From Cristatella mucedo (lineage: Eukaryota > Bryozoa > Phylactolaemata > Cristatellidae): a stretch of 64,000 nt of DNA. The notes under the pieces were generated by a model that saw only the letters and a program-made list of their open reading frames with translations, was not told where the DNA came from and did no database searches. Location of the stretch: the NCBI GenBank assembly GCA_009760855.2, contig WPIO01000068.1:1880501-1944500 (forward strand). The letters are read 5' to 3'. Made by a program: the position numbers and the translations under genes. Shown here in pieces: positions 1-12,256 of the stretch (its first letter is position 1; each line of letters begins with the position of its first letter).

Positions 1-325
1 TCCGAGGTGGTCATCGAGCAAACAAGGTCAGTGAGGCAGAACATCCTTAGTGATAACAAGATCCAGGGTATCTATTTATCAACGTTTAGTGGGTCCCTGT
101 GATTCGTCCTTTATGTGCATATGCGTGCTGACACTGTTGCATGCTGCCACTAACCATACTTGCATGCTGACCCTGTGCATGTCACCCCCAATCATGCTCT
201 TCTTGTTGTTTATTGAGCATTCTACCAGTAGCCATTCGACCGTGCTTCCTATGCAGCAAATGTGAAATGCCTAGAAAGAGATTGAGCTCTCTGAGGGTGC
301 TATATCAAATGTATGATTACTATTT
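1..325 (+). mobile_element. LINE lineage A (L2/CR1-like), 3' end
   Basis: Only the 3' untranslated end is present, from about 80 on. It shares a long block with about 20 other places in the window, ending in the shared AGAGATTGAG..TCTCTGAGGG segment and a degenerate ATT tail near 312-325. The first 80 bases resemble nothing else I can place. It lies in the last UTP25 intron or further upstream. Confidence 0.75.
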
Positions 326-400
326 TTTTAATCTTAGGGATAGGACATAATGGCTAGCTGTAGATTCAGTCTTCTTAATACAGCTTTCAAAATATAATCA
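326..400 (-). mobile_element. LINE lineage B fragment
   Basis: On the minus strand this matches the lineage B coding segment seen at 22620-22690 (+) and 4555-4625 (-), around the residues QKTAS..SLSKIR. It is a short decayed relic. Confidence 0.55.
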
Positions 401-808
401 GCTGAATTTTACCTGGACACTACTTCCTTTGTACTGTTTGCCAGTGTTCCTGAGTGTGCAACAGGACCAAAGCACTAAGTGGCCCTAACGACACCATTAG
501 CTCATAATGGTGTCGTCATGGTACTTTGTCGTAACCTTTTACGAACAAATCGTGGCACGAAGCGCATCGGTAGGTCTGAGGATTGCAGTGAACTATCACA
601 GCTATCTGTGACTCTCTACCTTGGTAAAACATCAGCAAGACTCGACAAGCAGGACTATTGGTCGTATTTAGTTATGTGCAAAGATACTCCAAAGATACAC
701 CTCACGTGCAGTAACAGCACGTGCTATGCTGCCAAGTGTCCGCGGGCTGCGACAACGCACGGGCTCACGCCGTCCTTACGAGTTGCTTTTATTTTCGCAC
801 ACATGCAG
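401..808. other. Non-coding, presumed last intron of UTP25
   Basis: No conserved coding exon is recognised. It ends in an AG acceptor at 807-808, directly before the UTP25 exon. Confidence 0.5.
788..793 (-). terminator. Candidate poly(A) signal for MCCC2
   Basis: AATAAA on the minus strand, 756 bases beyond the MCCC2 stop. It is the only canonical hexamer I saw nearby. If used, the MCCC2 3' UTR would cross the last UTP25 exon in antisense. Confidence 0.3.
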
Positions 809-1064
809 GTTTGTCATACGAGGCGTGAGGCATCTCATTTTCTACGGCCTGCCTCACTACAGTCACTTCTACAGCGAGATGTGCAATGCGGTCAGGGACG
901 CGAAGCATCGCGAACGCTCGTCGGGCATCGACGACGCCAGCTGTGCCGTGCTCTACTCCAAGTTCGAGGCCATGTTCCTGGCCGAGATCGTCGGCAGCGA
1001 TAGGGCGGGCCGCATGGTCACGTCTGACAGGGACGTGCACATGCTCGTCACAGGCGACCTGTGA
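809..1064 (+). CDS. UTP25: UTP25 (DIEXF) C-terminal exon, partial gene
   Basis: This is the final coding exon of the U3 snoRNA-associated UTP25/digestive organ expansion factor family. These nucleolar proteins of the small-subunit processome are needed for 18S rRNA maturation and resemble helicases. The exon begins after an AG acceptor (807-808) with one base completing a codon, runs 84 residues and stops with TGA at 1062-1064. Recognisable conserved blocks are the IRGVRHLIFYGLP segment with HFYSE, the Cys-x-VLYSKF motif, and a C-terminal VGSDRA..M.SD..VHM.VTGDL. The N-terminal and central parts lie off the left edge. The family was identified from these motifs by recall. The gene is convergent with MCCC2. 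Confidence 0.85.
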
Positions 1065-1548
1065 CGTCAGCATCCACGATCGGAATGAAGAAAGAGCTGC
1101 CTGGCGCCGTGAGTGCCCAACCCGCCAAGTGCCGGCCGGAAACAACACCAGCGACCGACTGTACACTCGTCGGCTTCGAGAGGCAAGCAGGCCCGTGCAC
1201 CCCTCCCGACGTGGGTGCCAACGTTTGCTCGCTCACAAAAACTGTCTAAAGCAAGACGTGCAGAGACTTGGAAGGTGTGCCCATCGCGGAAACATCGCCC
1301 GAGCTGTTGCTCCGGTCGGTCCTTCGAGAGCTGGGCGTCAACGTGCCACACTAGTGAAGCCAGAGGGTGCTCTGCAGGAAGCGGCGAATCCAGCGTGTTC
1401 TTCGAGGAGTGGTCGCCGCCGAGCCGAGTGGCGCAGCGCCCGCACCATGTAGCCGGCCGCTTTGCCGCTGTGCAGACGGCTGCCGGATCTGTTGTGTTTG
1501 TTGTTCCTTCGGTGGCTCCCCCCTCACATTTCCGATCTACCGACTGCT
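1065..1548. other. UTP25/MCCC2 convergent 3' UTR space
   Basis: The 484 bases between the two stop codons contain no canonical AATAAA on the plus strand and no third gene. The 3' ends of both genes must lie here or overlap. Confidence 0.6.
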
Positions 1549-1666
1549 TCACATCCTGAAGACTCCAAACTCGGTGTCCAATACCGGAGCGTTGAGCGCT
1601 GCGTGCAGGCTCATGGCGAGCACGCGCCGCGTGTCCACCGGGTCGATGACGCCGTCGTCCCACAGC
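1549..1666 (-). CDS. MCCC2: MCCC2 exon 15 (last)
   Basis: Residues 537-574 and the TGA stop (1549-1551). It contains [16 protein letters not shown] and ends in FGVFRM, the family's typical C-terminus. Confidence 0.93.
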
Positions 1667-4600
1667 CTGAGCGCGATCGGAGCAGGCGAAGCGCTTGAGC
1701 GGCGCGAGAGAGCTTGAGCAAACGCTCCTGCGGCCGCGGCGGCTCAGCAGCAGCGCCCCAGCGGTGAGCTGCGCTTCTTTGTTCGTTTGCAATAGAGCCA
1801 CCTCACCTAGCGCTCGAAAAGTATGGGCTGCCTTCTGCTTCATACTTCTGCAGGATGGGCGCTTTGAGCGCCTGCTCTTCTTCAGCCGTCCACTGCGACA
1901 GGAGACAGACACAGCATAGCAGCTCTCGAGGGCGGCCTGAGCGGCCGCCCTCGAGAGGGCGGTGGAAGAGGCAGAGAGCGTAACGCGTCCCGCCCTAAGC
2001 CGCGGAGGAAGTGGGAGAGAGGGGCAGTCCCGTGGGTGGGCGGACAGGTGCGCTTGCAGTCGAACCGCTTCCAGCGCATGCAGGACGTGCACGCTCTCCT
2101 AGAGAGCAACGTTTCTTGGCCGCTTGGGTGTGGCTAGACCATCTTGCAAGCACCGAGCGAGCGCACCCGCCACGAGGCGGTCCGCAGGTTTCACCTTGAG
2201 CCATGAGCGAGCACTTTTTTGCGGCTGCTCAGTGCGAGGCTTTGCCTCCCAGGCTTCGCCTCGCGAGCCTGCGAGGGGAGGCGACTCCCGGGACTCACCT
2301 GCTTGCCCTCCCTGAGCCTCTGCTCGCGGCTGATCTGCGCCAGCACGTTGGCCGCCTGCTCGCCGCCCATTACCGAGATGCGGGCATTCGGCCACATGTA
2401 CAAGAAACGAGGGCTGCAACGCGTGAAGCAAGATATACGCGCTGGACGCCGGCAACTGCCCAGCAGATCTCGAGCGGCGAGCGAGCGCAGCGACTTTGAA
2501 GCACCACGAGCGACAAGCAAGCCAAGGCAAGCAGACCGGGCCTGGCGCAGTGAACGGCGCCGCATCAGCATGAATGAGCAGCAGTCATCCATCCGTCGTC
2601 GCACCAGCAGCGAACGCCCGGGGATCAGCCAGCTGTCGACAAGCCAATGAGGCCGGGTCTCAAACGAGATGAGAGGTGGCAGCGTAACGGAAGTGCTTAC
2701 TTGTACGCCCGGCCGCACATGCCGTAGTTGCCTGCGCCGTAGGAGCCACCGATGATTAGTGTGATTTTGGGCACGTTGGCACACGCTACCGCCGTCACCA
2801 TCTTGGCGCCGTGCTTCGCTATGCCGCCTGCCTCGGCATCACGGCCGACCATGAAGCCTGCATCGAGAACCGAGTGGGCGGTCAGTCGCAGCCCACCACG
2901 TTCTAGGTAGGCTAGCCCGGGAGGTAAGCACCGGGCAGCGCAGGAAGGACGATGCCCAAGGACTGAACCGAGGTCGACCAGACGACGGCAGTTAGAATGC
3001 TACGATCCAATGTCGAGTAAAGCAGGAGTTCGTTTACTGCGCTACCTGCTCCGTCTATACTCACTTAATGTCCGAACTTGAAAAAACACATTTGATATTC
3101 GGAATTTCATCGAATGCTATCTGCTCGTAAAACTGCTGGTTGAGCAAACAAGTGCAGAGCTTGTTGTGACTGACTAGTATCAGAACAGTTGAGACGTTGG
3201 CACGTTGAGCTGAATGCAATGGCTGAGCACGAATGCGATGGCCGCAAGAAGCAAAGCCATCACCTCGTACGAACCTCAAAACCAATAAAGACCTTGGTGC
3301 CTTTAGTTCCTATGCTCCAAAAGCCTGAAACTCACTACCGACGCACGTCACAGCGTCCCGTGACACGTCGACATTTAAATAGAAGCTTAAAATTTGTTCT
3401 TCGTGTGCCTGCTTACACTGTGCCTGGTGCCTGTGGATGTTACCATCAATCATTTGGTAATACTTTCTATACAGCATCTGTAAGGTGTCGAGAATGAGAT
3501 GGAGTTCTCTGAGGGCACTCACTATACAAATGTATTATTATTATTATCATCATGGTTATCATTACGCTACTTTGAAGAACTTTGACAAGGGAGGGGAGGG
3601 GCTGTGCTCGAGAGCATTGAAGACGTAAATTAGTTTATGTGAAGGCCTTGGTGGTGAGCTTTCAACGAGCATGTAGGGGCAGATTCCTCCATCCGTTTCT
3701 GAACATGCTTGCAGTAAAAATGAAAAACAATCGACGTCCCACGTCGGTCCGCTGTGGCCACTAGCCCAAGCGAGCAAAAAGTGCACTCGGTGCACGATAC
3801 TCGTGCATACCGAGTGCACTTTTGCAAATCGTGCACCGAGTGGATGTCAACGGCTCTGCTGCCACTACGAAAGCACACCAATGAATGATGAATGAATGCA
3901 TGAAATATGAAATAATGCATGAATACGTGACAACGAGAAAGTGGGAAGCATAGCAGAGTCAGAAGAGCAGTTGAAGCAGTGAGTAGCTTGGAAATAGCAG
4001 CTCAGGACCGCTGAAAAGGATGAGCCATAGTCGGCAGCAGGAGAGTAGTTGTCGTTGCGTAAGAATCGTGGAAGTGAGTTCCACAATCTGGGACCTGCAG
4101 AGCTAAAGCTTCTGTCGCCAACGGTCTTTAAGAGGAGGAATGGAACGGCTAATTTATTGTCCACACAGGACCTGAGGGCGCGAAGAGGCTGTAACTGGTG
4201 CAGCAGTTCAGCTAGGTATGAAGGAGCCAAGCCGTTGCGCCATAAGAACTTTATCCGTGGATCAACCGGGAGCCATCGAAGCTTCTTCGGCAAATGAGAC
4301 TAAACGGTTTAAATAATATAACACTAAATATAAATAATAAATAAACAATAAATCTCAAGAGGTTTAGCCACTACGTGGCTAAACCTCTTGAGATTTATTG
4401 ACTAGCCTTGCAACCATATTAATCAGCAGATGCAGTGGCCCAGTGGCTTTTTCGTTAGCCCAGCCAAATTGGAATGGCAATAATCTAGCCAAGACAGAAC
4501 CAAGAAGCTAGTTGGATTTTTAGCAAGCCAACTTGGCAGTCAGTCCCTAATCTTTAGATAGGGATCGAACGTGACGGCTAGCTGTGGAGGCAGTCTTCTT

Positions 4601-6103
4601 AACAAACCTTTCAAAATTTCGGCATCTGTCAAAGACGATCGGAGGTGCCGGACTGTGCAATAGATTGCACAGTCCGGCACCGATCCATGCATTAGTGGCA
4701 TCTGTGGGTAGGTACATCCATCTACCACAAACTGCTGCCAGCTGTGGGCAGGGTTGGGAACGAACCAATGGCTCGATAGTGCACACAACAATGCATGCAT
4801 GGAATGCATGGGCTGCCAGGGGAGGACAAGATGGAAGAGGGGGAGACCGGGCTAGATCCCTCTATGCCGGCAGTAGAGTGCACAGACTGGGCTTGGCCGG
4901 CACGGTATCTGCTAATAAAAGTGCTGGGCGCTGGAGCACGGAGACTTGCTGCTCGATCGCGCGCTACCCAGCCCGACGACAGGTAGACAGAAGGGCTGTC
5001 GCACGCACGCATGCACGCACGCACACACACACTGCCCTATGTGTAGGAGTTCGGCTTTATCGTAGTTTAGCTTAAGGAAGCTGGCATACATCCAGGATCG
5101 AATGTCTGCAAGGCAAGCATTCAGCTTGTCAGTCGTTTTGCAGCTGATGTCGAAGGTTTAAACGGCAAGTACGCAGTGGGTATCGTCATAAGTTAATAGT
5201 CGATCCGCGTGGACTGCACGAATCGCTTTTCCCAGAGGCTCTAAGTATAAATGGAGAGCAGCAAAGGATCGAGAGCAGGACGCCTCTGTGTGCGACTCCA
5301 CGTGCTTGGAAACTAAGCTCGGCTAAGCCAGAGAAGCGCGGCTAAACGACCAGCAGCACTAAAAGGAAGCAGCAGCGGCACACACGAGGATTTACTACGA
5401 GCAATCGAAGCTTACCTGTGATGTTCTGCAGAAAAATAAGGGGTATCTTCCTCTGGCAGCAGAGCTGTACAAAGTGCGTACCCTGTGTGCGAGAGAGCGA
5501 GACAGGCCTGTGTGCGGCACGAGCACGTGACAGCAATCGATCGCTCACGGGATTCCTTCCGGGAGGTGAGACACAGCAGCCGCCACAAGGACAAGCAGAC
5601 AAGTGGCAAGAGCCGTCAGCACCGCTGCAGCTTCGGACGGGCTCACCACACCGACTGGACGTAAGGTGCAGCTAGCTCGTGCCGTGCTGCTCGAAGCGTG
5701 CGCTTATCTAAAATAGCGTGCTAGTAGCATAATGCTAGTGCAGTCGACTCTGCTAATAAGAATTCGCTAGGATGGGCGGGCCGACAAATAGGCATTCTCA
5801 TATGCGCAATATTCCCATATGTAGATATGGGAATATTGCAGATTCCCATATGAGACATAGAACTGCTATTCTTATGAGTCTAGTATTCCTATATCCGATA
5901 TCTTTATACAGAGAGTCGACTGAATGCCAAAAATAACAGTCAGCAGCAGAAAGAGTGAGAAGTTGGTTTGGCCCAGCGGTTAAGGTCCATCGCCCCGACC
6001 AAGGTAGCCGAGGTCATGGGCTCGAGCCACAAGGCATACGCGACACGCCTGAATAGAGAGAGAGAGAGCGATCAAGTTCTCTTAGGGCGCTATACAATTG
6101 AAT

Positions 6104-6181
<78 letters not shown>

Positions 6182-9100
6182 CTGCACAGACTGCCCTAGG
6201 CAAATCAAGCAAGACGGACTGCCGCCCCTCTCACACACAGGCCGGACTAGCCCTACAACCCCAGAGCGGGGCACACCCTACAGCCTACGGCCGCTTGGGT
6301 TGCTGTGCCACGGGAGCCCTAGCGGGAAGCAGCAGCAGCAGCAGGAAGGGAGCGGCTGCTCGTCGAAGCAGGTCTTCACCTTCAGAGCCGATTCGGCAAA
6401 CAGGACTCCGTTGTTGCCAATTATTCCGACCGGAACTCCCCAGATCCTAGCGAAACCTGCAAGGGAATGGCGCAAGGCCAAAGATCGGCAGCGCTCCCTT
6501 CATTCTCCGCTGGCTTGGCACTCGGTCTCGCTGCTGCCGAGACCAAAGGACGACAGACTCGCGTTCCGCGTGAGCAGCTCCTTAGCTTCCGCTTCGAAGC
6601 GCCTGGTGCTGCGAAGGCAGTGGGTGGTGCCATCGAAGTGCAGCAGTGCAGCAGCACCGGCACACTGGCTGGGGCATGAGGCGTGGGTCCCACTAAGCGA
6701 GCAGCTCTGCACAGCAGCTGCGCTGCGACTGAGACAGCGGCGGCACTTTATCGCTGCTCGAAAGGCAGGCCCCCTGCCAGTCGCCGCCCAGCACTGCCAG
6801 TGGTGCAGCTGATCCGACCGTCTGCATCCATCGGTAGAGCGAGGCGCGGCCAGGCAGCTGGGGCAGCTGCCACGTGACCCGAAGAGGCACGGATGGTCGG
6901 TCAGCTAGAGCCGAAGAGGCAGCGCTCTCAGCGAGTCCAGCGATCTCACAACGAGAGGCCACCGAAGGGCGTGCGTGGCCGCTACGGCCTTCGACGAGCG
7001 CTTGAGATGCCGGGCTGCCTACTGCGGGCTGCCGCCTGTAGTACTGCACACCCTGCCTCGCTCACCTGTCACCAGGCTGTCGCCATAGAGAGCCTTGAAC
7101 TCGTCAAACTCGCTGCCGTCGACGACCCGGGCTATCACCTGCACGTAAAGTAGAGAAAAAACGGGTCACACGCCGAGAGCAGAGCGTGCCAGCCAGCGAC
7201 TATCCTCCGACTCATCGCGGGAAGCAGACCGGTGAGCGAAAGGCGATCTTATAGGCTCACTTTGACATCAGATTTATCAGCATATAGTCGCAGGTTGCCA
7301 GAAGTAAACATGACTCGAGCTAATCCCAGAGGATGGGCCTGGTGGGGCATAGCCTCAGTGGTCAGGCTACCCCTGGGTGGCACACGCGCGCATTTGCGCA
7401 CACAAGTCGCACACACAACGGCTCGAGCTGCTGCGCTGCGGCAGCGGAAAGGCCGTGCTTTTTTCCGGAAGGAGGAGGAGGGGGACAATACCTCGCGAAC
7501 GTCGAACGTCTTCTTCAAATTGTCGCCAACGATGCCGTACAGCTCGTCTGCAGCGTACAGCGGCTCGGCCACGGTGCCGCTGGCCGCCTCGTAGGTTGCG
7601 GCGGCGGCTGGCCGCCGGGCGGCTCGATTCAGCTGCGCCACGACTCGGCGCGCCGTGAGCAGGGCGTGCTCGTCGTCCAGAGCGTAGTGGTCGGTGACGC
7701 CCGAGCGGCGGCAGTGCAAGTCGGCGCCACCGAGATCCTCGGCGCTCACCTCCTCACCGGTGGCGGCCTTGACCTGTCTCACCAGCCGGGACGCTCGCGC
7801 CGCTGGACAGCTGGCCGGATGCAAGCGCTCACTCCCCCCCCACACACAGGCCAACTGCCGGCGCTCCGTGCGTGCGTGCGCTAACAGTAGAGCAGAGATG
7901 CTGGCGAGTGCGGCGCCTTTTTACTGCGCGCAAGGGTGCCTGCCTCTATTGGCACCTGCATCTCTCTGCTGCTGCTGCTGTGGCTCGCTTGCTCGCGACA
8001 AAGATCAGGCAGGCGTGGCTGCTGGCGGCCAAGGACTTCTGACCGACCGCAAAGGAAGAAACTTCTCACTCTTGCAAGGAACTTGTCACCGCAAGACTCT
8101 TGCTACACTGTTCCTCGTGTCTCTCTCTCTCCCTCTCTCTGGTTCCTTTCTGTAGACCCATAATTATCAAGAAGCTGATGACGTTATGAGAGGCCAGCCT
8201 CGTGAGAGACACTATTTTTCAGAGGACACGGTGCATGTTAAAGTAAGTGTCGCGGCTAGTGCCAGGCATGTTGTCGCATGAAGCGACAAACAGCATTGTG
8301 CTACTGCTGCCCCGGCAACTCTGCCTGATGCTAAAAGATCCTAGGACGCTTGGCCAGCGGCGAGTCTCATACTGTTCTCAATTTCACCACTCTCACCTCT
8401 CACTCTCACCGATCTCACCCCTCTCAGCTGGACTTTCTGCCGAGCCCGGCTCGCTAAGACGCCGAGCCGAGCCCGGCTCGCTAAGACGCCGAGCCGGGCT
8501 CGGCGAGACAGTGACATATTTGCTGCACGTGGACTTGGCCCCGGACAACGGATGGAAGCGAGCGCAGAACATCCAGGCGACCAAGCGCTTTCCTCTCTAT
8601 AGAGCATTGCTGCCAAAACAGCACAGGACCGTTACAGTCTAGTGAGAAGAAATGACGATGCCTCCAATGACCAAGGATTTCAGGGAAATTCCCCTTCTCT
8701 CCTTTGCCAGCTTTTTCAAGGAGAGCAAAGCTCGGTAGGAAGATGACTGCAGTTGACAACAACGGACGGCGTCATAATTTAAAGACCCGGAGTACCTACG
8801 TGATCGCTTAAGTACTCGCTGCTAAGTACTTAAAGTGCTTAAGTACTCGCTGCCGCTGCTGCGAATTCCAGAGAGCCCACACCGGGCTCTCTAGAATTTA
8901 AAAGGAGAAATCCCAGAAAGAATTTCAGAAAGAATTCCAGACAGCCTGCACCGGGCTGCAGCCGGACAGCCCTAGCGGGAAAGGGGCAAGCTGCAGTCAC
9001 TGACCAGAGGAGGACCAGCCAGGAAGATCGTGCCTTGGTTCTTTACAATAATGCTTTCGTCGGCCATCGCTGGCACATATGCACCTCCGGCCGTGCAGCT

Positions 9101-12100
9101 GCCGAGCACCAGAGCCACCTGCAATGGCGGCAACGTCACGACAGTGGCGTCCAGCTGACAGCGGCGGCCAGCCGCTCACGGAGGCGCCGCCGGAGGCGCT
9201 CACCTGCGAGATACCCTTGGCGGACATCCGGGCCTGGTTGAAGAAGATCCTGCCGAAATGATCGCGGTCGGGGAAGACGTCAGCTTGGCGGGGTAGGTTG
9301 GCGCCTCCGGAATCCACTGAAGATTGAAAGAGCCACCGCCAGACGTCAGGTGGTCACGGGCGACAGGAGGAGGTAATCGCGTGTGCCGATGCACATCAAG
9401 AGCAGACGATTTAGAAACGAAAAAGAAAACGGCACGGTACGGTGAGGGAACATGCAAAACGAGGCTCACTTGCTAGCACGAGCAACAGACGGATGCTTGG
9501 GACACCGGGCAGCTGCTAAGCAACGACCCGACAGGGTCGTGTGGGGTGGGTGTTGGTGAGATCGCGTCGTTAAAGGCCTCAATTGCAAAATGGGAGGCTC
9601 GGCACGGCGACGGCAGTCCTTCCTCCGAGACCGAGGAGAGACAGTGGCCACAAACTCGTCGAGCGCTGGAGCAAAAGATGGCGATGACGATCACTTGACG
9701 ACAACGAAATCACGAGGATTGAAAATTGACATCCCCACAGCAGCTGTGTCTAGGTTTTAACTGATAAGCCTTCCGACCTCTGTTGACTGCTGACCTCTGT
9801 TGACCGGCAGCCGCCCATTTATTTGGCTGAACGGCTAACCAGGTCAGCGAACTGCTGCAGCTGCCGGAGGGGTGGGGCACACGAAGGTCTGCAAGAGGGC
9901 ACAGCAGTGGCGGCCCGTGGTGCGAAAGGGTCTCATGTGCAAAAAGGTGCGAAAAGTCGGAAGCACTCAGGCAAAACGAGGTTCGTTGGCGCGATGGCAT
10001 GACGATGAGACAGTCAGCTTCAGCCTGAAAAGTCGGCGTGCGGTAAAGGTGGTGGCCGCCGAAGTTTCAGCAGGCCTGGCATGACCTTCGGTGACTGACG
10101 ACCTGGATGTGTGACCTGGATACCAGGACAGAACTCCTCACTGCTCGAATGACGACGGGCAGTGGCAGCAATGGCAACGACGACGAGAGTCGACGAGAGT
10201 TTACGAGACGAACGCCGCCGGCACTGCCAGCTTTTCAGGCACACACGCACTGACCCACGTCCCCGGGCAGGCGTGGGCGTGTTGGCGGTGAGCCTCACCC
10301 AGATAGATGCAGGGCAGGTGGTTCTGTTCGGCTATCTCCTGGGCGCGGAGGTGCTTCTTCACCGTAATAGGATAGTAGGAACCGCCTTTCACCGTTGGAT
10401 CGTTGGCCACGATCACGCAGTCGACCCTTCAAAAACGTACATTCATGACTGCTCGATCGCCGGTGACCGGACCGCATATGCCAGTGAGCCAGTTTTGCGC
10501 GAGCCGGCTTGCAGTGTCAATCCGACTGAGCGCGCAGACTTGAGCCTTCCCAAAAGACAGACCTTCCGCAGACCAAACCCAAAAAAGGCTCTTGCTGCTG
10601 ACCTCCTGCTGTCATTACAAATCGAAAAGAATGTGTGCATGCACGTCTAAGGTTAGCTACACTGGGGGGGGGGGAGGAGGCAGGCATGGCGAGTACAAAG
10701 CAGCATAGAATGAGAATGGTCACTCTTCAGAGCACTCCCAGGGGTCTGTGTCCCAGCATCTTTTTTTTTGCGTTGGCTCTCTGCAATAACGAACATTACC
10801 TAATGTAGGCGAATTTGACTCTATAGCGTGAGCAGTCCTACAGCCCCTCCCTCCTCCTCCTCCCCCCCCCCCGGAAACCCTAGAAGGCAGATGGGCAGTT
10901 GATTTTTTGTTAGACTCATGCATTAAGCAGCAGGTCACAAGCTGCAGCTGATTACCATGCTGGATTATGAGACATTAAAAAAATTTGATGATGCTACAAC
11001 AAGCAATCTCCCTCCAGACACGAGACTGATAGGTGATCGGCAGTGGACCATGTAAATTGACCCAACACCATTCACTCCACACAACAACTCCATGCATCCG
11101 AAATTGCCAATCTCCTTATTGCTAACCTGGGAAGAAGTTCAGGATGGAATGACCATCGGAGCATTGCAAGCAACAACTTGGCTGGCCGAATATGTGCGAA
11201 TGGGCACCCACTGAACAAAAGTACATAAGTACAGCAAGAAAAACGTTGCAGGAAAGCTTGTAACTACACCTCGACCGAAAGAACCGAGCCGAGTGCAACT
11301 ACGACTGCACGACGATCGTCTGCTGGATCAGCTCTTCCGAACGCCCAAAGGGCCGGACATGCATCACGTGCACTGCAGTCACTGCCCTCCTGGTCTGCAC
11401 CCAAGCATGCAGCAGGAAAACTGCCATAATAATAATAATAGCAACAATACATTTTCTATAGCGCCTACAAAGAACTCAATCTCTTTCTATAGGCACTTTA
11501 CATTCGCTCTAATGGAAGCACGATCGAACGGTTAGTGGTAGCATGCTCAAAGAACAACAAGCACAACCTCAAATCCTTTGGAGACCATGCATTTAGTTCG
11601 TATGCTTCCAAAGCCTGGAACTTACTCCCGACTTGCGTCACAACATCCCTGACTTGACCAAATATTAAATGAAAATTTTAAATTTTAAATCAAATTTTAA
11701 AATCACACCTATTTAGGACAGCATTTAGTGGGTGAGTGTGATTCGTCCTTGATGTGCTTATGCGTGCTCACACTGTGCATGCTGCCACTAACCACACTTG
11801 CATGCTGACCTGTGCATGTCACCCCTAACCATGTTAATAACGTTGTTTATCAAGCATGATATCACTCACCATTCAATCGTGTTTCCCTTTGCAGCACATG
11901 TAAAGCACCTACTTAGAAAGAGATTGAGTTCTCTGAGCGCACTTGATCAAGTGTATTATTATTACTATTACTATTATTATAATACGGTTACAGGAATGCA
12001 CAGGGTCAGCATGCAAATATAGTTAGTGGCGGCACACAGTCACGCAAGAGCAGACACAGTAGTCGATTGAACCTCGACGGGATGACGATGAAGCATCAAC

Positions 12101-12214
12101 TTGACGATGAGGTTCACCATAGACCATCTCATCACTTCTTATCAGGATTAGCCATTGTAATCTCACTAGAGAAATTAGCATTGCACTGCTCAAAACTAGA
12201 GTCCATAGAAGCGT

Positions 12215-12256
<42 letters not shown>

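Larger units (their letters stand above)
3930..4690 (-). mobile_element. LINE B 3' half, broken by inverted duplications
   Basis: The minus strand encodes the C-terminal part of a LINE protein, including [38 protein letters not shown] and FLRND, as in the copies at 22140 (+) and 46799 (+). Coding is interrupted at 4300-4400 by AT-rich DNA and a palindrome, then resumes upstream to about 4690 with a second palindrome. Confidence 0.8.
2858..5415 (-). other. MCCC2 intron 11
   Basis: A 2.56-kb intron holding a plus-strand LINE A 3' end, a broken minus-strand LINE B copy and three hairpins, all listed separately. About 4690-5410 holds nothing recognised beyond a short CA/GCAC-rich patch near 5005-5033. 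Confidence 0.7.

Noticed and set aside
1067-2092. 341-codon open frame on the minus strand
   Set aside because: It overlaps MCCC2 exons 14-15 mainly out of frame and has Arg/Ser-rich composition typical of GC-rich intron DNA.
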